The notes beneath the pieces were generated by a model. That model saw only the letters and a program-made list of their open reading frames with translations, searched no databases and was not told the origin of the DNA. Both the position numbers and the translations under genes were made by a program. From Olsenella sp. (GTDB lineage Bacteria > Actinomycetota > Coriobacteriia > Coriobacteriales > Atopobiaceae), in assembly GCA_022648325.1 (NCBI GenBank), contig JALCMG010000001.1, positions 124,001 to 188,000 of the forward strand: a stretch of 64,000 nucleotides of DNA. The letters are read 5' to 3'. Of the stretch, positions 26,142-34,605 are shown piece by piece; position 1 is the first letter of the stretch; every line of letters starts with the position of its first letter.

Positions 26142-26174
26142 GTCGCGCCTCACACGGGGCGCGTGGATTGAAAC
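26142..26174 (+). CRISPR. Solitary type I-C-like CRISPR repeat, no array
   Basis: A 33-base element that begins GTCGCGCC, has an 8-bp stem (26144-26151 with 26156-26163, one G-T pair) around the loop ACAC, and ends with GTGGATTGAAAC, the standard 3' handle of type I-C repeats. No second repeat was found within the window and no cas gene is present. The element ends 20 bases before the start codon of the YdcF-like gene, so it is now in that gene's 5' region. Most likely a relic terminal repeat of a deleted array. Confidence 0.72.
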
Positions 26175-26194
26175 TTCTGTTCACGGAGGTCCGT

Positions 26195-26935
26195 ATGTCA
26201 CTCCTGCTCATCGCACTCGGGGCGGCTTCGATCGCCTACGGCGTCTCGGTCATGCTTATCTGGTCCGGCTCGGCTTTCTTCGCGGTGTGGTACGCAATCG
26301 GCGCTGCGCTGGCAGGATGCGGCATCGCCATGCGCCAGGACATATGGCAGGCACTTCCCTGGGCGCTGCGCGTTTTAGTCGGCGTGGTGGCAGCGCTCGC
26401 TGGAGCGATAACACTCGGCGTGGCCGCGCTTATCCTCACGACGGCCCACACGCCCGCGCCCGGAGACCTCGACGCGCTCGTCGTGCTGGGTGCGCAGGTC
26501 CGCTCCGACGGCTCCCCCAGCACCGTGCTTCGCTACCGCCTGGACACCGCGGCCGATTACCTGATTGACAACCCCGGCACACGCTGCATCGTCTCGGGCG
26601 GCAGGGGTGCCAACGAGCCCTGCACCGAGGCGGAGGGCATGGCCCGCTACCTCGAGTCGCGTGGCATCGACGCGAGTCGTATCCAGCTCGAGGGCGCCTC
26701 GACCAACACGGTCGAGAACCTCCGCAACTCGAAGGCGCTTCTCGATGCCTCCAGCGATCGGGTCGGCATCGTGACAAACGACTTCCACCTGCTGCGCGCC
26801 ATGCGTATCGCGGCCAAGCAAGGCTACGTGAACGCACACGGCATCGCCGCCCCCTCGGATGCATGGTACATGCCGAACAACGTGCTCCGCGAGGTCATGG
26901 GCATCGCAAGGGACTTCTTGCTCGGCAATATATAA
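26195..26935 (+). CDS. YdcF/SanA-like DUF218 membrane protein
   Basis: The ATG at 26195 follows CACGGAGGTCC; a start 9 codons earlier has no ribosome site. The 246-residue protein has three N-terminal membrane helices (about 2-24, 28-46, 52-75) and then a DUF218 domain: LDALVVLGAQVRSDGSPS, the CIVSGGRG loop, the EAEGMARYLESRGI helix and TNDFHLLRA. ElyC and SanA of this family affect envelope assembly and permeability; the exact reaction is not known. It stands alone, with the CRISPR-like hairpin just upstream of its ribosome site, which could affect its translation. Confidence 0.85.
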   Translation: MSLLLIALGAASIAYGVSVMLIWSGSAFFAVWYAIGAALAGCGIAMRQDIWQALPWALRVLVGVVAALAGAITLGVAALILTTAHTPAPGDLDALVVLGAQVRSDGSPSTVLRYRLDTAADYLIDNPGTRCIVSGGRGANEPCTEAEGMARYLESRGIDASRIQLEGASTNTVENLRNSKALLDASSDRVGIVTNDFHLLRAMRIAAKQGYVNAHGIAAPSDAWYMPNNVLREVMGIARDFLLGNI

Positions 26936-27530
26936 GGCCTCGAGGTGTACGACCAGCGGCTATAAGGATGTAGCCCACGGCCCACCGGCTACGGACTACT
27001 TCTTATGCATCCACCTGCGGCGGTGCTAGCTTGCTAGCAAACTACACCCCCCACCTGGCAAGCCCTCGGCGCATGGGACAAGCGCTTCAATCGGCAAGAC
27101 ATGTATGCCGTCGGGCGCCACATACGTCGGCATCGCATGCCCGATGACGACGCGCTTTACAGACGAACGCCTCGAGACATCCGGCGTTATGCCTCTCGAG
27201 AATCACAGACAAGCCGACAGCCATCCTCTATAGTGCCGTCGTCACTGCCTTGCGCATGCAGTCGGACCACTCCCTCTCCCCAAAGTCAATGGCGACGGCC
27301 ATTGAGCATGGGAACTTCACGTTGACGTTTACGAGGGACTCCCAGAAAGCGCTGGCCTCCCCCTGCGGGCGTACCATTCACTCGCCCAGCTCCCCTGGGT
27401 AGCCCCCATGCTCGCACGTCTCCCACCGTAGGTCATCAAACTGCCCATCCTCGGGGAGCGACAGCTGCTCGACGGCACTATTTTCCTACCTTTGTTGGAC
27501 TCGGACGCAACATCGGCAGCGGACCAAGCG
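26936..27530. other. Gene-poor stretch, probably decayed DNA
   Basis: Nearly 600 bases without an intact gene or good ribosome site on either strand. Several short frames give protein-like phrases broken by stops (for example ATYVGIACPMTTRFTDERLE near 27120-27180), which suggests a degraded gene, but I cannot name it. Composition is mixed. No repeats or tRNA were recognised. Confidence 0.5.
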
Positions 27531-28586
27531 CTATTTGACCAATCGGAATCCAAAGCCATCCCGGATATAGGGAAGCAAACGAGTGTCTCCATCGGACACA
27601 CTCCCGACGACATTCATGCGAGCATCTCCTGCCAGTTCGCGGCGAGCGATCTCGAGCTCTCCCTCATACCGCTGATACTCACTATTAGAGACCGCGATTG
27701 TTCCCGCGGGCCTTTCACGGCCCGCGCCGTTATCGGGAACGATTGGACCAGGCCTCAGGCTTGTCCGAGACTCCTGCGACCTGATGATATCCTCTGAGGA
27801 ATCAGGCCGGTCGTGATGCACCTGGCGATACAGATAGCTGTAGCGCTCATCGATGGAGGCAGCCAGATTGACATATCCCTCGGATAGTTGATGGAATCGT
27901 TCCCAGGACTCATCCGTCAACCCTGGATCGCCTACTAGCACGATGTCGCACCCTGCGCCATATGACGCTTCAAGCATATTGAGAGCCAGATCGTCCTTCC
28001 GCTCGCGCTGTGCCTCGATCGTGGGCAGCCCCTCCTGAAGAGGGCCGCGAAGATCTCTATTGCCTGGAACGAACCCCATCACGTCAAAACCGAATGCTGC
28101 CAGACGATCGTTAATTCGGCGCACGCCTTCTGCCGCGAGGCCGGTATACCGTTTGGGGTAAAAATTATGACAGGCAGCAAATCGCGAAAAATCAGCGCCC
28201 GCGGTACGCCAAGCTCCAACTTCCGCCTTTGTTGCCGTCGAAGCATTAAACACAATATGAAACACTCGCGAGAGCGCAACTGTTTGCTCAGCCGAGAATC
28301 CATAATCGAGCCGGATATGGGTAATGCCAAGATCTCGAAGCTCCCCGAGCCTGTTGCACCCTAACTTTTCGCACGTATCTGGGCCGACATCAACTATCAG
28401 AGCCATTCCGGCATTTCGCAACAACTTCAGTAGATGCCGGGCAGCATGTTGATAAGCAATCCCCTCCTCTTCCGGGATATGCATCGAGGTGAACGCATAT
28501 GCTGCGCCAGCTTTACGAGCACGCTCTATCAACCGCTCGTTATGCTCTATACCGTCACTGAAGTAGACAGAGATTCCAGTTTTCAC
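27531..28586 (-). CDS. mupG: 6-phospho-N-acetylmuramidase (MupG/DUF871 family)
   Basis: I chose the GTG at 28586 because GGGAGG lies 5 bases upstream and family members begin close to the first strand (KTGISVYFSDG). The 351-residue protein has the DUF871 layout: a TIM-barrel half (AFTSMHIPEEEG, LIVDVGPDTCEKLG, HIRLDYGFS, FHIVFNAS, CHNFYPKRYTGL, GFVPGNRDLRGPLQEGLPTIE) and a C-terminal small domain. MupG splits MurNAc-6-phosphate from the intracellular disaccharide GlcNAc-MurNAc-6P or related sugars during wall recycling. It follows murP and murQ on the same strand. A hairpin lies between murP and this gene. Confidence 0.9.
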   Translation of the reverse strand: MKTGISVYFSDGIEHNERLIERARKAGAAYAFTSMHIPEEEGIAYQHAARHLLKLLRNAGMALIVDVGPDTCEKLGCNRLGELRDLGITHIRLDYGFSAEQTVALSRVFHIVFNASTATKAEVGAWRTAGADFSRFAACHNFYPKRYTGLAAEGVRRINDRLAAFGFDVMGFVPGNRDLRGPLQEGLPTIEAQRERKDDLALNMLEASYGAGCDIVLVGDPGLTDESWERFHQLSEGYVNLAASIDERYSYLYRQVHHDRPDSSEDIIRSQESRTSLRPGPIVPDNGAGRERPAGTIAVSNSEYQRYEGELEIARRELAGDARMNVVGSVSDGDTRLLPYIRDGFGFRLVK

Positions 28587-28607
28587 CACTACCTCCCATC
28601 GAATAAA

Positions 28608-28650
28608 GCGGGGCACTTCCGCAAACGCAAAGCGCTGCGGAAGTGCCCGC
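28608..28650 (-). terminator. Hairpin between murP and mupG (intra-operon terminator or attenuator)
   Basis: Arms 28608-28623 and 28636-28650 pair over 15 bases with one bulge. On the minus strand the stem is followed by TTTATT, so it could partly stop transcripts coming from murP and lower mupG expression. Confidence 0.6.
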
Positions 28651-28678
28651 TTACTCCATGGCGCTTGAGCGATAAGGA

Positions 28679-30109
28679 CTATTCGCCGTAGAACTCGTTG
28701 ATTCGCTGCTCATCCACACCGAAGAACCAGGTAAGGACAAAACCGCCCGCATAGGCGGCGAGCATGGCAAGCACGTAGAACAACTGCTGCCCGGGAACCA
28801 CGATCAGCAGGCCAAACAGGCCTGACACTCCCTGGGAAACCGTACCGATGTGGAACAAGGCCGCTAGGATACCGCCAAATCCGGCGCCAAGGCATGCAGT
28901 CACGAACGGCTTCACCAGAGGGAGCGTCACCGCATACATAAGGGGCTCACCAATGCCGAGGATGCCGACAGGGATAGAGTCGCCAATAAACTTACGGAGT
29001 TTCTTGTTCTTGGTCTTGAGGTACAGCGCCAGACCGGCTCCCACCTGACCACCGCCCGCCATCATCAAAATGGGCAGCAGGTAGTTGATACCGTGCGTCG
29101 CGCCATTCGGATCATTCAGAAGAGCATGAATGGGCGTAAGGGCCTGATGCAGACCGACAGAAACGAGCGGGAGGAAGCCAGCGGCCAGGATATATCCACC
29201 AACGATGCCCATCTTCTCATACACGAACGAAAGAACGGCGAAAATCCCCGTGGTCAACCAGGCGCCCAACGGCTGGATGACCAGCATGAGAGCAAAGGCA
29301 CCGATGACTAGCACGCACAGCGGAGTAAGAAAGGTGTCCACGATGTTGGGCATCACCTTGCGAATCTGCTTCTCCAGGAAGGCAAAGAACGCGCCTGCGA
29401 TGAGGGCGGCAATCATACCGCCGGCGGCCGGGTTGTAGGCAGCATTGGTTAGCGGAAGCAGTATTGCCTTATCGGGATCAGCTGCACCCGCAGCAAGCAG
29501 CGGCATGGCTGCGTTGGCGATGCACATCATGCCGGCGATGCCGCCAAGGGACGCGGAACCGCCGAATTCGCGCGCCGCATTGTAACCAACCAAGATGGGC
29601 AGGTAAGCAAAGAGCGCCCAACCCATGGAACGGATACCCTGGTACCACCAGGCCTCAGCAAACATGTTGCCAGAGGCAACATTGATAACGTTGCAGATGC
29701 CGTTGATCAGGCCCGCGGCGATGATACCGGGAAGCAGTGCGACGAAGATATTGGCGATCTTTTTCATGAACGCCTGGACAGGCTTATGCTCGTACTTGGC
29801 CTTCTGGGCAGCCTTGTTCTCGGCAGCAGCGTCTGTCACGCTTTCTTCCGCCACGCCTTTGGCAAGACCGGTGAGCTTGGAGAACTCCTCCAGTACCTTG
29901 TTGACCTTACCCGGACCAAGTATGATCTGCATCGTCTCGTCTTCGACCACGCCCATCACGCCGTCGAGCGCCTTGATGCCGGCGACGTCTACCTTGTCCA
30001 AATCTCGTACGGTCACACGCAGGCGAGTCATGCAAGCGGCGTTTGCCGTCACATTCTCCTTCCCGCCGAGCAGAGCGAGCAGCTTCTCGCTCAATTCTTT
30101 GTCGCTCAT
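28679..30109 (-). CDS. murP: PTS EIIBC component for N-acetylmuramic acid
   Basis: A 476-residue glucose-superfamily PTS permease. The N-terminal EIIB domain (1-90) has the phosphorylated Cys in NAACMTRLRV (about residue 26); the EIIC membrane domain follows from about 110 with the substrate-loop motif GIGEPLMYAV. As in E. coli MurP, no EIIA is attached, so phosphate must come from an EIIA encoded elsewhere. It imports MurNAc as MurNAc-6-phosphate, the substrate of the MurQ etherase encoded 79 bases upstream. The specificity is taken from the neighbours murQ and mupG. The ATG follows AAGGAG. Confidence 0.88.
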   Translation of the reverse strand: MSDKELSEKLLALLGGKENVTANAACMTRLRVTVRDLDKVDVAGIKALDGVMGVVEDETMQIILGPGKVNKVLEEFSKLTGLAKGVAEESVTDAAAENKAAQKAKYEHKPVQAFMKKIANIFVALLPGIIAAGLINGICNVINVASGNMFAEAWWYQGIRSMGWALFAYLPILVGYNAAREFGGSASLGGIAGMMCIANAAMPLLAAGAADPDKAILLPLTNAAYNPAAGGMIAALIAGAFFAFLEKQIRKVMPNIVDTFLTPLCVLVIGAFALMLVIQPLGAWLTTGIFAVLSFVYEKMGIVGGYILAAGFLPLVSVGLHQALTPIHALLNDPNGATHGINYLLPILMMAGGGQVGAGLALYLKTKNKKLRKFIGDSIPVGILGIGEPLMYAVTLPLVKPFVTACLGAGFGGILAALFHIGTVSQGVSGLFGLLIVVPGQQLFYVLAMLAAYAGGFVLTWFFGVDEQRINEFYGE

Positions 30110-30188
30110 TGTCGCTCTCCTTCTAACGATACGGTACGTCCTATAACTACGCTAGCCTTCCAACTGGGAATGGCTATCAACAACCTGA

Positions 30189-31082
30189 CTACGCGAGCGC
30201 AGCTCGAACATGCCCTTTCGCCTTAGCCAACCGGGCGCGTGCGTCATCGGCATTGCAGCCCAGCAAGACCATGACAACTGCCACTTTCACATATCCGCCA
30301 GCTTGGGCAAGAGCCTCTTTCGCCTCAGCACGCGTACACTCCGTGGCTTGCATCACGATGTTCTGCGCTCGCACGACAAGCTTCTCGTTCGTCTGCTGCA
30401 CGTCGACCATAAGGTTCTGGTATGCCTTGCCCGCACCGACCATGCTGCCCGTGGAGATCATGTTCAGGATGAGCTTTTGGACCGTCCCTGCCTTCAAGCG
30501 CGTCGAACCGGTGAGCACTTCAGGACCCGGCACCGGCTCGATTGCGAGCTCGGCTTCGGCCCCAATCTCCGATTCCCGATTGCAGGCGATGGCAACCGTC
30601 CTGCAGCCCACTGCCCGCGCATAGCGCAGGGCATATACGACATACGGGGTGCGTCCACTGGCAGCCAGCCCAATCACGATGTCATTTTTAGAGAGGCCGA
30701 TGTCCTTGAGGTCATCCGTGCCCATCGTATGGCTGTCCTCAGCACCCTCAACCGCCTTCGCAAACGCTCTCTCTCCACCGGCGATGAGCCCAATCACCAA
30801 ATCGGGTGAAACGCCGAATGTCGGGGGACACTCCACCGCATCCAGTACGCCCAGCCTGCCGCTCGTTCCCGCACCCATATAGACGATGCGACCGCCGCAC
30901 CTGAGCGCCTCGGCCGCCCATTCGATAGCCTTGGCGATCTGGGGCAGCACTTCGGTAACGGAAGCAACCGCTTTTGCATCCTCTCGGTTCATGGCGGTAG
31001 CAATCTGCAGCGGGGTCATCTGGTCGAGGTCCATGGTTTGGGGATTACGCGTCTCAGTGGACAGCCTCGTCAAATCGATCAT
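30189..31082 (-). CDS. murQ: N-acetylmuramic acid 6-phosphate etherase
   Basis: A 297-residue SIS-domain protein with the MurQ signature: TETRNPQTMDLDQM at the N-terminus, YMGAGTSGRLGVLDAVECPPTFG, and the catalytic stretch GLAASGRTPYVVYAL. It cleaves the lactyl ether of MurNAc-6P to give GlcNAc-6P and lactate in the cytosol. Length equals the E. coli enzyme. It lies between the RpiR-type regulator and murP, all on the minus strand. The ATG is followed by a clean reading; GGAGATGAG is the ribosome site. Confidence 0.95.
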   Translation of the reverse strand: MIDLTRLSTETRNPQTMDLDQMTPLQIATAMNREDAKAVASVTEVLPQIAKAIEWAAEALRCGGRIVYMGAGTSGRLGVLDAVECPPTFGVSPDLVIGLIAGGERAFAKAVEGAEDSHTMGTDDLKDIGLSKNDIVIGLAASGRTPYVVYALRYARAVGCRTVAIACNRESEIGAEAELAIEPVPGPEVLTGSTRLKAGTVQKLILNMISTGSMVGAGKAYQNLMVDVQQTNEKLVVRAQNIVMQATECTRAEAKEALAQAGGYVKVAVVMVLLGCNADDARARLAKAKGHVRAALA

Positions 31083-31138
31083 TTCTCATCTCCTCTCCTA
31101 AAATCGGGGTATCTCGCCCCACTCGCGTCGCTTGCCGC

Positions 31139-31987
31139 TCACTTCTTCTCGTCGTAGTTGTGACGCATCACATTCGTGCACCGTTCGAAATCCTTTGTCA
31201 CGTATACGGCGAACAATGCGTCAACAACCATGAGCTGAGACATGCGTGACGCCATGGCAGCACTGCGCACCAGCGGCTCACTCGCAGCGATGCCGAGCAC
31301 CCAATCGGCCTCCTCGCACAGCCTTCCAGCACCCAAAGCCCGGGTTACTGCGATAACCTTTGCTCCTCGCTTATGAGCAAAACGAGCCGCCTCGATCATC
31401 TCTCTCGTCATGCCCGAATAGCTGAAAACCACAGCCAAGTCATCCTTATGCATGTTCTTGGCACAAAGCATCTGGTTGTGCCAATCGTCGTATACATGAC
31501 ATTCCTTGTCTGCTCGGACCAACTTGAGCTGAAGATCTCGGGCTGCCAATAGCGAGGCACCAACACCGAACAAATCGATGATTCTGCTATGCACCATCGC
31601 AATGGCACACCGTTCAAGCGTTGGAATATCAAGCAAGCGCTCTGTCGCTTCTATAGAACGAATGTTGCTGTTCATCACCTTCTTTACTACGCGGGCGGCG
31701 ACGTCATTTGGGGTGATGTCATCTAGCGAGATGTCGTCTCCTTCGCCCATGGACGCCAGTTCGTATATCAGCTCACGCTGAAAATCTTTGTAGCCATCGC
31801 ATCCCAGCGTGCGACAGAAGCGGACGACCGTCGAAGCAGAGGTGTTCGTAGTTACCGCAAGGTCATGGATGCTCTGCGAGACAACTGCCTGCGGATTTTT
31901 GTCGATGTAATCAAGGATGCTCCGCACCGCAGGACTCGCATCCTGCTTCCGTTCCCTCATGCGTAAGAAAAGCCCCCCGCTTGGCAT
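31139..31987 (-). CDS. RpiR-family regulator of the MurNAc cluster (MurR-like)
   Basis: A 282-residue regulator with an N-terminal helix-turn-helix (SIHDLAVTTNTSASTVVRFCRTLGCDG) and a C-terminal SIS domain (IDLFGVGASLLAARDLQLKL, VVFSYSGMTREMIEAARFA) that binds a phosphosugar. First gene of the minus-strand murR-murQ-murP-mupG cluster, so the effector is probably MurNAc-6P as for E. coli MurR. An ATG at 31960 (MRERKQ) is an alternative start; the one at 31987 has GGGGAAG just upstream. A 19-base palindrome in the divergent spacer is the likely operator. Confidence 0.88.
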   Translation of the reverse strand: MPSGGLFLRMRERKQDASPAVRSILDYIDKNPQAVVSQSIHDLAVTTNTSASTVVRFCRTLGCDGYKDFQRELIYELASMGEGDDISLDDITPNDVAARVVKKVMNSNIRSIEATERLLDIPTLERCAIAMVHSRIIDLFGVGASLLAARDLQLKLVRADKECHVYDDWHNQMLCAKNMHKDDLAVVFSYSGMTREMIEAARFAHKRGAKVIAVTRALGAGRLCEEADWVLGIAASEPLVRSAAMASRMSQLMVVDALFAVYVTKDFERCTNVMRHNYDEKK

Positions 31988-32041
31988 CTCTTCCCCTTCC
32001 GTTGCCCCACATTAAACACATATAGTCAGAATCTGTCATCG

Positions 32042-32060
32042 TTTTGTCTTAAATACAAAA
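32042..32060. promoter_or_regulatory. Candidate operator for the MurNAc regulator
   Basis: TTTTGT (32042-32047) and ACAAAA (32055-32060) form a symmetric site with a 7-base AT-rich spacer, in the spacer between the regulator gene and the divergent PBP4B-like gene. It is placed to control both sides. The assignment rests on position and symmetry only. Confidence 0.5.
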
Positions 32061-32253
32061 CTTTATTTCATGTTTGGTAAAAAGCCGACCATTTCCCAGC
32101 CGCTTGCCATGGAAAGCCAACCGTTTGAAAGTTGTGCAGGCGAGATATTTGCCATCTTGGCAAACCGCTCAAGATTTTCCACGGACTACGAGTATCGTTC
32201 GCCTCGCCATCGCATCGAGAGTTGTTGGACAGTTCAGCTGAGGAGAAACGAGT

Positions 32254-34227
32254 ATGGAAAAGGGCAGTCTCCTTCGTCAGCCTTCGATTTCCCGCAGAAG
32301 TCTCCTGTTGAATGGCACCGCTATCGCTGGCGTCGGGGCCTTGATAGGACTTTTCGGATGCAGCAACACGGGTGTCGAATCGGGCGGTGCTGTGGCGGAT
32401 AACAAGGCTACGGGCTCCGTGACAAATGGTGTCAAAGCAGATGGTAGCTACCAGCTCGATAAGACCTTCCCTGTACTTGCCGATAGCGATGCCTTCGACG
32501 ACTCCCTTATCACGAATGCCATGGATACCTTCATTGGCTTCGAGAAGCAAGGGTCGCTTCTCGTCAACGCTACTGATCCGTCAAAGTTCAAAATCTTCGT
32601 TAACGGAACTACCGTAGCTCTGGATGACATAGAGAAAGACGATTGGGCTTTAATCGATATATCGTCCATCACGGTTAATGGCAACAACAGACTCCAGGTA
32701 AGTGGAATCGATGCTGGCAAAGATACGATAGCGGTCCGCATCCCCTATCCAGAGCTCGTCGATGCCACCGATGAGTACAGGAACAACGACAACTTCAAAC
32801 TGTTGGATGAGATCATTCAGGCAGAAATTGATAACGGATTCACGTCTGCTCAACTGGTTGTTGCCCGCAATGGGCGAATCATAAAGCAGTCAGCCTACGG
32901 GCAATGCAATTCCTATTCAAAAGATGGGAAACGTCTGAATGATGGAGCGAAGGTCACCAACGACACGCTATACGATCTTGCAAGCAATACGAAAATGTAT
33001 TGCACAAACTATGCGGTGCAAAAGCTAGCCTCAGAAGGCAAGCTCAAGGTGACGGAGCTTGTGAGTGCCTACATCCCAGAATTCAAGGACCAGCCAAATG
33101 ATGCCATCAAAGGCAAGGACGTGCTGACTGTGCAGGAAATCCTTCAGCACCAGGCGGGATTCCCTGCCGATCCCCAGTATCACAATATCGATTACAACCC
33201 TGCTACGAAAAAGACTGAGGCAGGGAGCCGTGCCAATCAGGCTCTGTACACACAGAAGCGCGACGAAGCTCTGAAGAAGATCATCGAAACGCCACTTGAA
33301 TACATGCCTGGGACCAGCACGAAGTACTCCGATGTCGACTATATGCTTCTCGGATTCATCGTCGAAAAGATCACCGGTCAGCGACTCGATGAATATGTTG
33401 GTGACTCTTTCTATAAGCCTCTCGGCCTCAAGCACGTTACGTTCAATCCGCTCGATAACGGCTTCACCAAGGATGACTGCGCCGCCACAGAGCTCAACGG
33501 CAACACGCGCGATGGCGTGATTAGCTTTGAGAACATTCGCACTGACACCATTCAGGGCGAAGTACACGACGAAAAGGCCTTCTATACCATGGAAGGAATT
33601 TCGGGGCACGCGGGTCTCTTCTCAAATGCAAGGGATCTTGCGGTCCTTACCCAAATCATCATCAACCGTGGTGGCTACGGTGATCACCGCTTCTTTGATG
33701 GGGATACGCTTGATCAGTTTATCAAGCCAAAAGATACCAATGCGAGCTATGGCTTGGGCTGGCGTCGCAAGGCAACCTCATTGTACTCGTGGGCGTTCTC
33801 CCCCATCTCAGATACCTCGACCGTCGGACATACCGGCTGGACCGGAACACTCACCGTTATTGATCCTGTCGAGAACGTTTCTGTTGTCCTGCTTACCAAC
33901 ACAAAGAACAGCCCAGTTCTGGATAAGGAGGCGAACCCTAACGACTTCGTCGGCAACCATTACCTCACCGGAAACTACGGAATGCCCGCTACCATCTCCT
34001 TTGATGACGAGGGGGCAAATGCCGACTGCAACGATGCCAAGCTTATCGACCTCATTCGAGCAAAGTATCAACTTATCGATACAAACGTAGCGTATCAGAC
34101 CAATCCCGACATAGCTGAACTAAAAGCGCTCATGAGTATCGCCGATCAGCGGAAGGACAGCGAGCTGATCTCGGCATTCAAAAAGACCGAGGTCTGGGAG
34201 AGCGCCGACAATCTTGCTGGCAAATAA
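32254..34227 (+). CDS. PBP4B/YfeW-like serine hydrolase (beta-lactamase fold) with twin-arginine lipoprotein signal
   Basis: A 657-residue exported protein. Its start SRRSLLLNGTAIAGVGALIGLFGC combines a twin-arginine motif with a lipobox, so it should be a lipoprotein on the outer face of the membrane. An N-terminal beta-rich part (about 60-180) is followed by a class C beta-lactamase/PBP fold: SxxK in ASNTKMY (Ser nucleophile), a tyrosine motif at YSDVDY, and HTGWTG near the end as the K-T-G equivalent. In E. coli, yfeW (PBP4B) is also beside murQ-murP, supporting a role in releasing or trimming peptidoglycan pieces for uptake. Base composition is visibly lower in GC than the window average, like the regulator gene next to it. 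The ATG follows GAGGAGAAACG. Confidence 0.85.
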   Translation: MEKGSLLRQPSISRRSLLLNGTAIAGVGALIGLFGCSNTGVESGGAVADNKATGSVTNGVKADGSYQLDKTFPVLADSDAFDDSLITNAMDTFIGFEKQGSLLVNATDPSKFKIFVNGTTVALDDIEKDDWALIDISSITVNGNNRLQVSGIDAGKDTIAVRIPYPELVDATDEYRNNDNFKLLDEIIQAEIDNGFTSAQLVVARNGRIIKQSAYGQCNSYSKDGKRLNDGAKVTNDTLYDLASNTKMYCTNYAVQKLASEGKLKVTELVSAYIPEFKDQPNDAIKGKDVLTVQEILQHQAGFPADPQYHNIDYNPATKKTEAGSRANQALYTQKRDEALKKIIETPLEYMPGTSTKYSDVDYMLLGFIVEKITGQRLDEYVGDSFYKPLGLKHVTFNPLDNGFTKDDCAATELNGNTRDGVISFENIRTDTIQGEVHDEKAFYTMEGISGHAGLFSNARDLAVLTQIIINRGGYGDHRFFDGDTLDQFIKPKDTNASYGLGWRRKATSLYSWAFSPISDTSTVGHTGWTGTLTVIDPVENVSVVLLTNTKNSPVLDKEANPNDFVGNHYLTGNYGMPATISFDDEGANADCNDAKLIDLIRAKYQLIDTNVAYQTNPDIAELKALMSIADQRKDSELISAFKKTEVWESADNLAGK

Positions 34228-34605
34228 CTGAGGACAATAGAGAAGCAAGCAGATCATTTGACGAGCTAACTCTTGGCAACAAGCTAGCCTAGATGTCTGC
34301 CACGCCCCGATGGACGCCATTGTACAGGCGCCTGGCAGTTCCGCCCTGGACTCGAATCGGGGTTGGAACCGCTCTTTTTAGGCTCTCCCCTATTTCGGGT
34401 GAGTAGCCAATGAAGTGGCGAGCTGGGCCGAGAAGCCCAGCCGCCCGAGCCCGAGGAATGCCACTGTGTCTTAAAGTACTCGATGTTCCTGAACCCCCTC
34501 CCCACCCCTTTGATGGGCTGGGCTATCGAGCCAAGCCATCCAGCCAACGAAAAGCAGCACCGGGTAGCCCAACGCACTGCAGAGATCGGCAGCGGAGCAT
34601 CAACC
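34228..34605. other. Intergenic stretch without a gene
   Basis: About 380 bases between the hydrolase and the end of the convergent MFS gene. A short perfect hairpin (34422-34428 with 34435-34441) could end MFS transcription but is 165 bases away. A fragment around 34345-34365 resembles a tRNA T-arm but no cloverleaf can be built. Confidence 0.4.

Noticed and set aside
26120-26200. A CRISPR array
   Set aside because: Only one repeat is present; no second repeat or spacer-length periodicity on either side and no cas genes in the window.
34331-34370. tRNA-like T-arm sequence near GACTCGAATCGGGGTT
   Set aside because: No acceptor, D or anticodon arms can be folded around it on either strand.
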